Shown here piece by piece: positions 5,563-10,217 of a stretch of DNA of 10,217 nt. Positions within the stretch are counted from its first letter, which is position 1. Each line of letters begins with the position of its first letter. The DNA is from Parcubacteria group bacterium (GTDB taxonomy: Bacteria > Patescibacteriota > Minisyncoccia > SW-4-49-11): contig PXDG01000159.1 in the NCBI GenBank assembly GCA_003565105.1, positions 1-10,217 of the forward strand. The letters run 5' to 3'. The position numbers were made by a program, and so were the translations under genes. The notes beneath the pieces were generated by a model, which made no database searches, had not been told where the DNA came from, and worked only from the letters and a program-made list of their open reading frames with translations.

Positions 5563-6666
5563 ATGATTTCGTATCGCATTATCTTTGCTATCGCTCAAAA
5601 AAACCTTCGGATATTCTTCCGAGAGTGGAAGTCAAATATGATTGTCTTTTTGCTTCCTCTGATTTTTATCGCCGTCTTTGCTTTCGCTTTTGGTGGAGAT
5701 ATTGGGGCAGTAACCTTTCAGGTAGGATTGGTTGGCTTTGAAGGGGATCAGGCTCAAGTGACGCAAAATATTTTGGAAGACCTTCAGAATAACCAAGATG
5801 AGCCGTTGCTCAATATACAAACCTACTCTGACGAAGAATCTGCTCGGGAGGCTGTCGCTCGGATGGACATTTCTGCGGTCTTGGTCTGGGAGGGAGAAGA
5901 TCAGAGAATCCGCTTGATTGGAGACACGTTTGGCCAGTCGTTTCAAGCCATCAGAGGCATTGTCAGTAGTGTTGCTGGTCAGGTGTTCTTTGGTGAGGAT
6001 CTTCCTAATCCAGTCGTTATTGATCCCATTTTGGATACTGAGAGAACCACCAGTGGCTTTGTCTATTTGGTTCCAGGACTGATTGTCTACGGGATTATTA
6101 TGCTTATTCCCCAGGTGGCAATTACGGTAGCTCAAGAGAGAGAAAAGCGCTATGTATTCCGATACCTGACTTCTCAAGTACGGGGACTTGATGTGATTTT
6201 AGGCTATCTGATCTCTCACGGGCTGATTATTGGATTCCTGCAAACCACTATTCTCTTTAGTGCTGTTCATCTTTTTGGCTATCGATCTGTCGAAGGGTTC
6301 CAGAGTCTGATTCCAGCGCTGATTATCGCGGTACCAACCACCTTACTCTGTGTCGGGATTGGTATGTTTATTGGAGGTGTAGTGCGTAACAGCGAAGAGT
6401 CAGGGAACTGGGGGACGATTATTACCATTATCTTGGGATTCCTCTCAGGAGCATTTATACAGCTTCCCTCTGACACCTTGATCGGAGACTGGTCTTTGGC
6501 AGAGATTATTCCCACTGGACAAGCCTCGGAGGCGCTTCGTCAGTCCATGCAATTTGGATCTAGTTTGGATGGTATGCGATTTGCCTATATTAGTCTCTGG
6601 GCTATTGCTATCGTAATACTTGGAGGTTTTGTTTATACCAAAAGGCAATTACACCAAGTGTTATAA
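5563..6666 (+). CDS. ABC-2 type transporter permease
   Basis: This is the membrane subunit partnering the upstream ATPase. The 367 residues show the ABC-2 membrane pattern: a cytoplasmic amphipathic start, TM1 at about 26-45, an extracytoplasmic domain at about 46-163, then five helices at about 164-186, 210-236, 246-272, 284-300 and 340-357. After TM2 lies QEREKRYVFRYLTSQVRG (about 191-208), matching the conserved E-R-E-K coupling segment of this family, which normally contacts the ATPase. The ectodomain is hydrophilic and acidic. Spacing of 10 nt to the ATPase gene and the shared strand indicate one operon. The gene ends convergent to the DUF2157-like gene. The exporter would work as a dimer of each subunit or with a second permease elsewhere; the substrate is unknown. 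Confidence 0.9.
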   Translation: MISYRIIFAIAQKNLRIFFREWKSNMIVFLLPLIFIAVFAFAFGGDIGAVTFQVGLVGFEGDQAQVTQNILEDLQNNQDEPLLNIQTYSDEESAREAVARMDISAVLVWEGEDQRIRLIGDTFGQSFQAIRGIVSSVAGQVFFGEDLPNPVVIDPILDTERTTSGFVYLVPGLIVYGIIMLIPQVAITVAQEREKRYVFRYLTSQVRGLDVILGYLISHGLIIGFLQTTILFSAVHLFGYRSVEGFQSLIPALIIAVPTTLLCVGIGMFIGGVVRNSEESGNWGTIITIILGFLSGAFIQLPSDTLIGDWSLAEIIPTGQASEALRQSMQFGSSLDGMRFAYISLWAIAIVILGGFVYTKRQLHQVL

Positions 6667-6751
6667 GAGAGAATTTCTCATCGATGAGCTGCTCGCATAA
6701 AGAATGCATATACTTGGAAGATTGTTTTTTCTTATAATAATTAGGGACTTT
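6667..6751. other. Convergent intergenic spacer with short repeats, no clear terminator
   Basis: Two genes end facing each other here. A 12-bp perfect palindrome (CTCATCGATGAG, 6677-6688) and a T6 run (6724-6729) are present, but no GC-rich stem sits directly before the T-run. An 11-bp direct repeat GACTTTTTAGT occurs at 6746-6756 and 6766-6776, so the second copy lies in the end of the leftward gene and the first overlaps its stop. I find no intrinsic terminator I would defend for either gene. Confidence 0.4.
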
Positions 6752-7747
6752 TTAGTAATTGAGTTGACTTTTTAGTCTCGTGAATCCATATCCCAGGCCA
6801 ATTAAGCTAAGACCAATCAGGATAAGAGAGATAGGCCAGCTAATAGCATTAGCAAAGTACTGGATATTAATGTAAGTGATAAAGAGAAATGTTGCAATAA
6901 AGCTTATCACGAGTATTTCAAGTTTTCTCATAATAACCCCAATATATACCCCCGATATAAGAGGAAAAATGTAAAGAGCTTCAAGAATAGGCCGATCAAA
7001 AGCGAGAGTGAAGAGAGCTCCTAGGGTAATCCCAGTACTCACCAGATAGGTCAGAACAGGAAGGTGTTGAACTCGTCGGTCGGTGTCTAAGAGATAGCTT
7101 ATTCCAGCAAGTGGTAAACTATAGGCAAAGAGAAAGATCACCATTCCTCGCCATTCATATAAGAATGTTTCAGAAATTTCAAAGGCATTAATCAAAAAAG
7201 TAACAAAAATTCCGTAGCTAATGCTTCCGAAAACCCAGGTAATGAAGGTAAGGAATTCTTTTCTGAATATATAGTCAGAAAATCCATACAGTATGGTCAT
7301 TACTGTAAAAATTATGGTTTGAGTACCTAAGACTTGTGCTAGTGGTGCAGTGTCTGGGAAGATGGATTGAAGGGTGAGGGTGATTCCATACGGAATTAAG
7401 AATGGGGGAAGAATATGCAAACTAAGAGCGGGTGTTGTCCATTGGTCTTTTTGGAGGAGTAGGTTGGCAGATACAAAGATAGCCAAACCAAGACCTAAGG
7501 TAACCATTATTTGGATGATATTTGACATATCAGACCAAAAGAGAGATATGAAAAAAACGATTCCTAAGAGAAGAATAGTAGCTCCTAAATAACTGATAAT
7601 ACGACCAAATCTACTGGCTAAGAGAGAATCTGATTGCGATGATTCCTGCTCAAAAAGGGGAAAAATGTGCTTTTTAATATCTTTTTTAGTTAAAGTCCCT
7701 TCTTGAACTGCTTGAGTGATAAGGGTGAGAATTTCTGGAGTATTCAT
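6752..7747 (-). CDS. Polytopic membrane protein, DUF2157-like
   Basis: From the ATG at 7745-7747 the protein has 331 residues. An N-terminal soluble helical stretch of about 50 residues (TPEILTLITQAVQEGTLTKK) precedes roughly ten hydrophobic helices. The order of a short helical sensor-like start, then GATILLLGIVFFISLFW-type first helices and a polytopic body, resembles DUF2157 membrane proteins. I judged this by pattern, not alignment, and the function of that family is not established. The frame extends six codons upstream to a TTG (7763-7765), but the ATG lies only 2 nt after the previous gene's stop and fits coupled translation. A partial GGAA upstream serves as a weak ribosome binding site. 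It is the second gene of a pair with the four-cysteine protein. Confidence 0.75.
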   Translation of the reverse strand: MNTPEILTLITQAVQEGTLTKKDIKKHIFPLFEQESSQSDSLLASRFGRIISYLGATILLLGIVFFISLFWSDMSNIIQIMVTLGLGLAIFVSANLLLQKDQWTTPALSLHILPPFLIPYGITLTLQSIFPDTAPLAQVLGTQTIIFTVMTILYGFSDYIFRKEFLTFITWVFGSISYGIFVTFLINAFEISETFLYEWRGMVIFLFAYSLPLAGISYLLDTDRRVQHLPVLTYLVSTGITLGALFTLAFDRPILEALYIFPLISGVYIGVIMRKLEILVISFIATFLFITYINIQYFANAISWPISLILIGLSLIGLGYGFTRLKSQLNY

Positions 7748-7749
7748 AG

Positions 7750-8331
7750 TTATTCCGTAATCCAATAGATATTTCGAGGATTTCCATATCTAAAGCTGTC
7801 AGTTTCCCTATTTGGATAAGTAGTAATGGATATTCCTTTGCTTTGCCAAGAGGATTTTTGAATGGAAAGGGTGCATTTTTGGGAGTTTCTTCCGTATGAA
7901 TCTACTCCAATAAGATCAGGACCACTGCACCGTGAAGACCCAAAGGTTGTCCCCTCAGTGGGATGAGTGAGTTCGGAGGTTCCTTCTAAACCAAAGAGTT
8001 CTTCTTCTGTTATAGGGTTTGACGTCCCATTCTGATAGAGATAAATAGTAGCTTGATTAAGAGGTCTATACATTCGATCGCATTCTTCGGCAAATGAATA
8101 TTCTCCTTCCTGACATCGTTGATAATCGAGGGAGGGTTGGGTTTGAAATCCTTCTTCGGTTAAAATATATCCTTCTCGAACACTCATAGTTCCATAATCT
8201 ATATACACAAAGTCGGGTACTTCAAAGGCACTTGATATATGTAAAAATCCAAATAACAGGGCGATCGTGGTAATAGGAAATCCAATGACGAAGGCCAACA
8301 CTAAGGTCCGAGGCTGAAAATGTGTTTTCAT
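7750..8331 (-). CDS. Membrane-anchored protein with a four-cysteine ectodomain, unknown
   Basis: The 193-residue protein has a short basic start and one hydrophobic helix at about residues 9-31, followed by an extracytoplasmic region of about 160 residues. The helix is not followed by an evident signal-peptidase site, so it is more likely an anchor. The ectodomain contains exactly four cysteines (C73, C84, C135, C153), enough for two disulfides, and is rich in Tyr, Ser, Thr and Gly. DUF2157 proteins often sit beside GDYXXLXY-domain proteins; I looked for that motif and do not see it, so I make no family call. Its stop lies 2 nt before the DUF2157-like gene, so the two are probably translated together. 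An extended -10 promoter lies about 20 nt upstream of a likely start. Confidence 0.7.
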   Translation of the reverse strand: MKTHFQPRTLVLAFVIGFPITTIALLFGFLHISSAFEVPDFVYIDYGTMSVREGYILTEEGFQTQPSLDYQRCQEGEYSFAEECDRMYRPLNQATIYLYQNGTSNPITEEELFGLEGTSELTHPTEGTTFGSSRCSGPDLIGVDSYGRNSQKCTLSIQKSSWQSKGISITTYPNRETDSFRYGNPRNIYWITE

Positions 8332-8357
8332 GGATATAATAGAGTTAATATGATTTT

Positions 8358-8366
8358 ATTATACCA
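8358..8366 (-). promoter_or_regulatory. Extended -10 promoter of the four-cysteine / DUF2157-like pair
   Basis: The minus strand reads TGGTATAAT (8366-8358), a perfect extended -10. No good -35 is visible at 16-18 nt. Transcription would start near 8351, about 20 nt before the ATG at 8331. This separates the pair from the upstream dgkA-HAD unit. Confidence 0.55.
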
Positions 8367-8395
8367 CTTTTTGGTAATGAATATAGTGAAAGTGG
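8362..8395. repeat. Nested inverted repeats directly upstream of a -10 box
   Basis: CCACTTT (8364-8370) pairs with AAAGTGG (8389-8395) across 18 nt. Within it TACCA (8362-8366) pairs with TGGTA (8372-8376) across 5 nt. No U-tract follows on the minus strand, so it is a poor terminator for the HAD gene. It sits where a -35 element or regulator site would be expected. Confidence 0.35.
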
Positions 8396-8399
8396 ATAA

Positions 8400-9035
8400 C
8401 TAGGAAAATGTGTTCATAAATTGAGATAAATCATTACGGATGATTTGATCTGGTTCAAGATATTGTTCAAGTATATCTCGATCATTAAAGCCCCAGTCGA
8501 CGGCAAAGATCTGGTTTTTAGGAAGGATGGTAAGCATATTACGGATATCTGCTACGGTATCAGTAATAAATATCGGATGAGTGTTTTGAAATTCTGAGGT
8601 TTCCATAATCATACGAAATCCATTTGGTTTATAGGAAGCATTGTTACGACCAATAACACAATCAAATATCTCTATAGTATCTTTGAGAATTACCTCACAA
8701 ACTCTTGTCTCGGCTAAGGTGAGGATGGCTTTTGGTCCAGCGAATGAGTTAATGTGATCTAATACATCGGGAAATAGCAGATTTTGATGCTGGGATTGTT
8801 GTCTGACATACCGATAAAATCGATAATAGTACCACATACTACCCAGTTTCCAAAACCAGTTAGAAGGCTCCGTACTTAGTTCAGTACTGGTATATTTGAA
8901 CTTTCGCGTAGCGTATTTGCGAGAGAGTTTCATTTTTTTGACTAAAAAATCTATATAGATATCATAGGTATCAGCAATGACTCCATCAAAATCAAATATG
9001 AGGCTGTAGGGTTTAGTTTTATTTTGTAGAGACAT
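8400..9035 (-). CDS. HAD-superfamily phosphatase
   Basis: The enzyme belongs to the aspartate-nucleophile HAD hydrolases, most like the phosphoglycolate phosphatase type. In the 211 residues the four HAD motifs can be read: motif I FDFDGVIAD (nucleophile Asp15, acid/base Asp17), motif II ILTLAE (Thr106), motif III YKPNG (Lys136), and motif IV ITDTVADI (Asp159, Asp163). The insert between motifs I and II (about 25-95) is helical, as in a C1 cap, and is rich in Trp and Tyr (FWKLGSMWYYYRFYRYV). It is soluble, with no membrane helix. It starts 5 nt after the lipid kinase gene, so the two form an operon. The substrate is unknown; a small phosphorylated metabolite or a lipid-linked phosphate head group are both possible. 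Confidence 0.85.
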   Translation of the reverse strand: MSLQNKTKPYSLIFDFDGVIADTYDIYIDFLVKKMKLSRKYATRKFKYTSTELSTEPSNWFWKLGSMWYYYRFYRYVRQQSQHQNLLFPDVLDHINSFAGPKAILTLAETRVCEVILKDTIEIFDCVIGRNNASYKPNGFRMIMETSEFQNTHPIFITDTVADIRNMLTILPKNQIFAVDWGFNDRDILEQYLEPDQIIRNDLSQFMNTFS

Positions 9036-9040
9036 AGATA

Positions 9041-9415
9041 TTAGACGAAATAGGTTTGTATAAGAAGATAGATGTATTGAGTTACGATAAGGCTAGTGAA
9101 AGAAAATCCTATGACACTTATTGCTCCAGCAGCAACATCTTTGATGTCTTTTATCTTGAGATTATGATGTGGCTCAACAAAGTTGCAAAGTTTTTCAATA
9201 GCTGCATTGAAAAGTTCGAAAGACACCATTAAGGTGGTAAAAATAATAATCTGGAGAATGAGGAACCACTGAGGGTCCACAATGTATATCAAGAATATCG
9301 CTCCAATGGCAAGGGATAGGTATTGTTGAAGTTTCGGGTCTCGGCCAGCCTCTTTTCGAACACCTTTGATACCGTTTCGGATCGATTTGATGCGTTTGCG
9401 GATACTTCGAACCAT
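9041..9415 (-). CDS. dgkA: Diacylglycerol kinase / undecaprenol kinase, DgkA family
   Basis: This small integral-membrane kinase phosphorylates a lipid alcohol (diacylglycerol in E. coli, undecaprenol in Gram-positives) with ATP. From the ATG at 9413-9415 it is 124 residues, the usual size of the family (about 120-130). It has a basic amphipathic N-terminus (MVRSIRKRIKSIRNGIKGVR), then three hydrophobic helices at about 33-46, 50-68 and 96-118. The family signature is visible: FELFNAAIEKL with Glu67, Asn70 and Glu74 (equivalent to E. coli Glu69, Asn72 and Glu76), then IKDVAAGA with Asp93. The frame is open to 9481, but a promoter at 9438-9453 lies inside that extension, so the shorter start is preferred. 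Undecaprenol as substrate is plausible, but sequence alone does not decide it. The HAD phosphatase gene follows after 5 nt. Confidence 0.92.
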   Translation of the reverse strand: MVRSIRKRIKSIRNGIKGVRKEAGRDPKLQQYLSLAIGAIFLIYIVDPQWFLILQIIIFTTLMVSFELFNAAIEKLCNFVEPHHNLKIKDIKDVAAGAISVIGFSFTSLIVTQYIYLLIQTYFV

Positions 9416-9437
9416 AAATATTGTGTGATATATACTC

Positions 9438-9453
9438 TTAGTATAGCATATAT
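9438..9453 (-). promoter_or_regulatory. Extended -10 promoter of dgkA, same core as truB promoter
   Basis: The minus strand carries TGCTATACT (9448-9440) within a 16-nt stretch identical to that before truB (474-489). The start would be near 9433, about 18 nt upstream of the ATG at 9415. It supports the short dgkA start. Confidence 0.6.
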
Positions 9454-9566
9454 AAGCTACGGAGGGAAAGGTTTTCATCAAGGAAGGATAATCACTGTAT
9501 CTTTCACAAATCTAAATATTTCTTCGAGGACGACAGTACAATCTCAGTCTCAGAAGAGATTTGAAG

Positions 9567-9579
9567 CTTGAGAATCAAG
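9567..9579. repeat. Short hairpin beside the structured region
   Basis: CTTGA and TCAAG form a 5-bp stem around GAA. It lies next to the left end of the long-range helix and has no T-run after it on either strand. Confidence 0.3.
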
Positions 9580-9623
9580 TTAAAGGGGTGCTGGGGAAAA
9601 TGATTTTACCCGTGACGGAGATA

Positions 9624-9662
9624 CCAGAACCGAGGGGTTCTGGAGTAAATTGAAGATTTACT
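9624..9662. repeat. Two perfect hairpins stacked head to tail
   Basis: CCAGAACC (9624-9631) pairs with GGTTCTGG (9636-9643) around a 4-nt loop. Immediately after it, AGTAAAT (9644-9650) pairs with ATTTACT (9656-9662) around a 5-nt loop. There is no unpaired base between the two stems, which would let them stack coaxially. No U-run follows the GC-rich stem on either strand, so terminator function is unlikely. Confidence 0.6.
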
Positions 9663-9693
9663 ATTTGTGCGATTCAGTGAAATTATTTGAATA

Positions 9694-9722
9694 ATCTCTA
9701 CGATGGCTTCCATCTTAGAGAT
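9694..9722. repeat. 12-bp hairpin with a single internal mismatch
   Basis: ATCTCTA (9694-9700) pairs with TAGAGAT (9716-9722), and GATGG (9702-9706) pairs with CCATC (9710-9714). One mismatch lies between the two parts and the loop is 3 nt. It is the longest local stem in the window. A weaker AT-only stem (ATTAT/ATAAT, 9682-9695) abuts its left side, and CCAGC/GCTGG (9754-9778) forms another to its right. Confidence 0.6.
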
Positions 9723-9724
9723 AC

Positions 9725-9918
9725 CTACACGAGTACCCTTACTGCAAGTATAGCCAGCACAGTATAGATAATCGCTGGTACGATATTCATCTGGATGATC
9801 TTGCTTTCCCAGCTTTTCCCCTTTAAGTAACACCGAGACTCATCTTGTCAGAGTATTTGCCGGTCAGTATCAAGATAATCGGCAACAGGAGAGGAAGGGC
9901 AGCAAGGTGGGCACGCAT
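9725..9918 (-). pseudogene. Possible frameshifted small membrane protein gene (two hydrophobic fragments)
   Basis: A frame from the ATG at 9916-9918 encodes 31 residues starting MRAHLAALPLLLPIILILTG and stops at 9823. In another phase, an ATG at 9788-9790 encodes 21 residues, MNTVPAIIYTVLAILAVRV then LV, stopping at 9725. Each fragment is a plausible membrane helix. A promoter-like pair (9945-9973) lies about 20 nt upstream of the first ATG. Joined by one frameshift near 9823-9830 they would give a two-helix protein. The second fragment lies inside the structured region, so it may instead be a chance reading of that element. Neither start has a good Shine-Dalgarno site. Real, broken or coincidental are all possible. 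Confidence 0.25.
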
Positions 9919-9944
9919 ACGGTTTTTTGTTAGTTCTTCTCTGT

Positions 9945-9973
9945 ATTATTTCAGGTATAGGAAATTTTTCCAA
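9945..9973 (-). promoter_or_regulatory. Possible leftward promoter into the structured region
   Basis: On the minus strand TTGGAA (9973-9968) and AATAAT (9950-9945) are spaced by 17 nt. The start would be near 9938. If used, it would transcribe the MRAHL fragment and the structured region on the minus strand. It lies back to back with, and interleaved with, the rightward signals of the last gene. Confidence 0.35.
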
Positions 9974-9979
9974 ATGAGG

Positions 9980-10005
9980 TATACTAGAGGAGTCGATGAG
10001 GAGGG
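9980..10005 (+). promoter_or_regulatory. -10 box and strong ribosome binding site of the last ORF
   Basis: TATACT (9980-9985) is a good -10, but no -35 is visible at the right distance. GAGGAGGG (9998-10005) is a near-ideal Shine-Dalgarno site 6 nt before the ATG at 10012 and fixes that start. A 9-nt motif T[CG]AGGTATA occurs twice, starting at 9951 and 9975, and GGAAATTTTTCC (9960-9971) is a short inverted repeat between them. Confidence 0.5.
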
Positions 10006-10011
10006 AAGAGT

Positions 10012-10212
10012 ATGAGTAACTTTCTTGAGAAAATGAGAGCACTTCCTATAGAAGCCGGATCCGATTTTGAGTTATTGGATCTGTTAGACGCTATCATTTA
10101 TATGATGCATCTCTCATATGATACTCGCCAGTATTGTTTGGGGAAAAAATGGAGTTCTCAAAATCATTTTATACGAGAAATCCAAGATCTAAAAGAAAGT
10201 GAGCCTGATTAG
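10012..10212 (+). CDS. Small soluble hypothetical protein, 66 residues
   Basis: The protein begins MSNFLEKMRALPIEAGSDFE and ends LKESEPD. It is acidic overall, predicted to be mostly helical, and has no signal peptide or membrane segment; the most hydrophobic stretch (LLDLLDAIIYMMHLSY, about 21-36) is interrupted by Asp and His. I recognise no domain. The strong Shine-Dalgarno site at ideal distance and a -10 box argue that it is expressed. The stop (10210-10212) sits inside a short GCCT/AGGC stem (10203-10214) that runs into the window edge, so a terminator or a following gene may lie just outside. No function is assigned. Confidence 0.6.
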   Translation: MSNFLEKMRALPIEAGSDFELLDLLDAIIYMMHLSYDTRQYCLGKKWSSQNHFIREIQDLKESEPD

Positions 10213-10217
10213 GCCCA

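Larger units (their letters stand above)
9580..9826. ncRNA. Candidate structured RNA (or MITE-like element) closed by a long-range helix
   Basis: TTAAAGGGG (9580-9588) is complementary to CCCCTTTAA (9818-9826). One nt inward on the left and four on the right, GCTGGG (9590-9595) is complementary to CCCAGC (9808-9813), and AAA/TTT continues after a bulged G. Inside lie several strong local hairpins, listed separately. GAGATACC occurs twice, exactly 100 nt apart (9618-9625, 9718-9725). Together this looks like a multi-branched RNA of about 247 nt. I do not see the conserved cores of RNase P RNA, tmRNA, SRP RNA or 6S RNA. The alternative is a MITE: the ends read as imperfect terminal inverted repeats beginning AAGGGG, with TA on both sides, as in IS630/Tc1-type insertions. 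The strand is not determined. Confidence 0.4.
9482..10011. other. About 530-bp region without a confident intact gene
   Basis: This stretch holds the hairpin-rich element (9567-9826), the possible broken membrane gene (9725-9918) and opposing promoter-like signals (9945-9985), all listed separately. From 9482 to 9566 I see only a weak ATCTC/GAGAT stem (9541-9560) and no gene. The minus-strand frames 9606-9833 and 9848-10042 read as polar, unstructured sequence and are not called. Confidence 0.5.

Noticed and set aside
5632..6177. Leftward 181-residue frame inside the permease gene
   Set aside because: Fully antisense to a clearly recognised ABC-2 permease; no start signals and no domain.
7748..7765. 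TTG start adding six residues to the DUF2157-like protein
   Set aside because: The ATG at 7747 sits 2 nt after the previous stop, a better arrangement for coupled translation.
7750..8331. GDYXXLXY-domain assignment for the DUF2157 neighbour
   Set aside because: Suggested by context only; the G-D-Y-x-x-L-x-Y motif could not be found in the protein.
9413..9425. GGTTCGAA on the minus strand as a tRNA T-arm
   Set aside because: It is the start of the dgkA coding sequence, with no acceptor or anticodon stems around it.
9416..9481. Upstream extension of dgkA to 9481
   Set aside because: It contains the extended -10 promoter and would add a non-family N-terminus; the shorter protein has the normal family length.
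9323..9571. Rightward 82-residue frame over dgkA
   Set aside because: Mostly antisense to dgkA, with no ribosome binding site or recognisable motif.
9624..9643. GC-rich hairpin as an intrinsic terminator
   Set aside because: No U-run follows on either strand; it fits better as part of the structured element.
9580..9826. Known RNA class (RNase P RNA, tmRNA, SRP RNA, 6S, group I/II intron)
   Set aside because: I looked for the conserved core motifs of each and did not find them; a short AGATGAAT match to the RNase P region is too small to count.

Overview
The window looks like a piece of a small, AT-rich bacterial genome. It uses the standard stop set: TGA ends truB (1158-1160) and the methyltransferase gene (3019-3021), so UGA is not recoded as glycine as it is in Gracilibacteria/Absconditabacteria. 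Several traits would suit a reduced, Patescibacteria/CPR-like lineage: a TruB without a C-terminal PUA domain, an ITPA-like HAM1 protein, many tiny membrane proteins, and short or Shine-Dalgarno-poor leaders. That placement is an inference; no phylogenetic marker in the window settles it.

Layout. 1-252 is the start of an unrecognised leftward gene with a long leader (253-396) and a fully consensus promoter (403-431). 507-3021 is a rightward run of truB, a HAM1/ITPA-type nucleotide pyrophosphatase and an RNA m5U methyltransferase, i.e. RNA modification plus nucleotide-pool cleaning. 3069-4068 holds a small membrane protein and a six-helix voltage-sensor-type channel with a non-canonical selectivity filter. 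4083-4442 is a small leftward membrane protein, divergent from a two-gene ABC-2 exporter (4614-6666). 6752-8331 (leftward) is a four-cysteine ectodomain protein coupled to a DUF2157-like polytopic membrane protein. 8400-9415 (leftward) is a diacylglycerol/undecaprenol kinase followed by a HAD phosphatase. 9416-10011 has no convincing intact gene but holds a dense set of inverted repeats (about 9567-9826) closed by a long-range helix: a candidate structured RNA or a MITE-like element. 10012-10212 is a small soluble ORF with a strong ribosome binding site.

Promoters are unusually readable here. Several sigma70-type sites place transcription starts only about 13-35 nt upstream of start codons, and they show that three long reading frames start internally (4614 rather than 4515, 4442 rather than 4505, 9415 rather than 9481). 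The points most worth checking are the structured region at 9567-9826, the channel filter, the altered base pocket of the ITPA-like enzyme, and the palindromes at 351-371 and 4451-4481. I see no tRNA, rRNA, CRISPR array or transposase gene.
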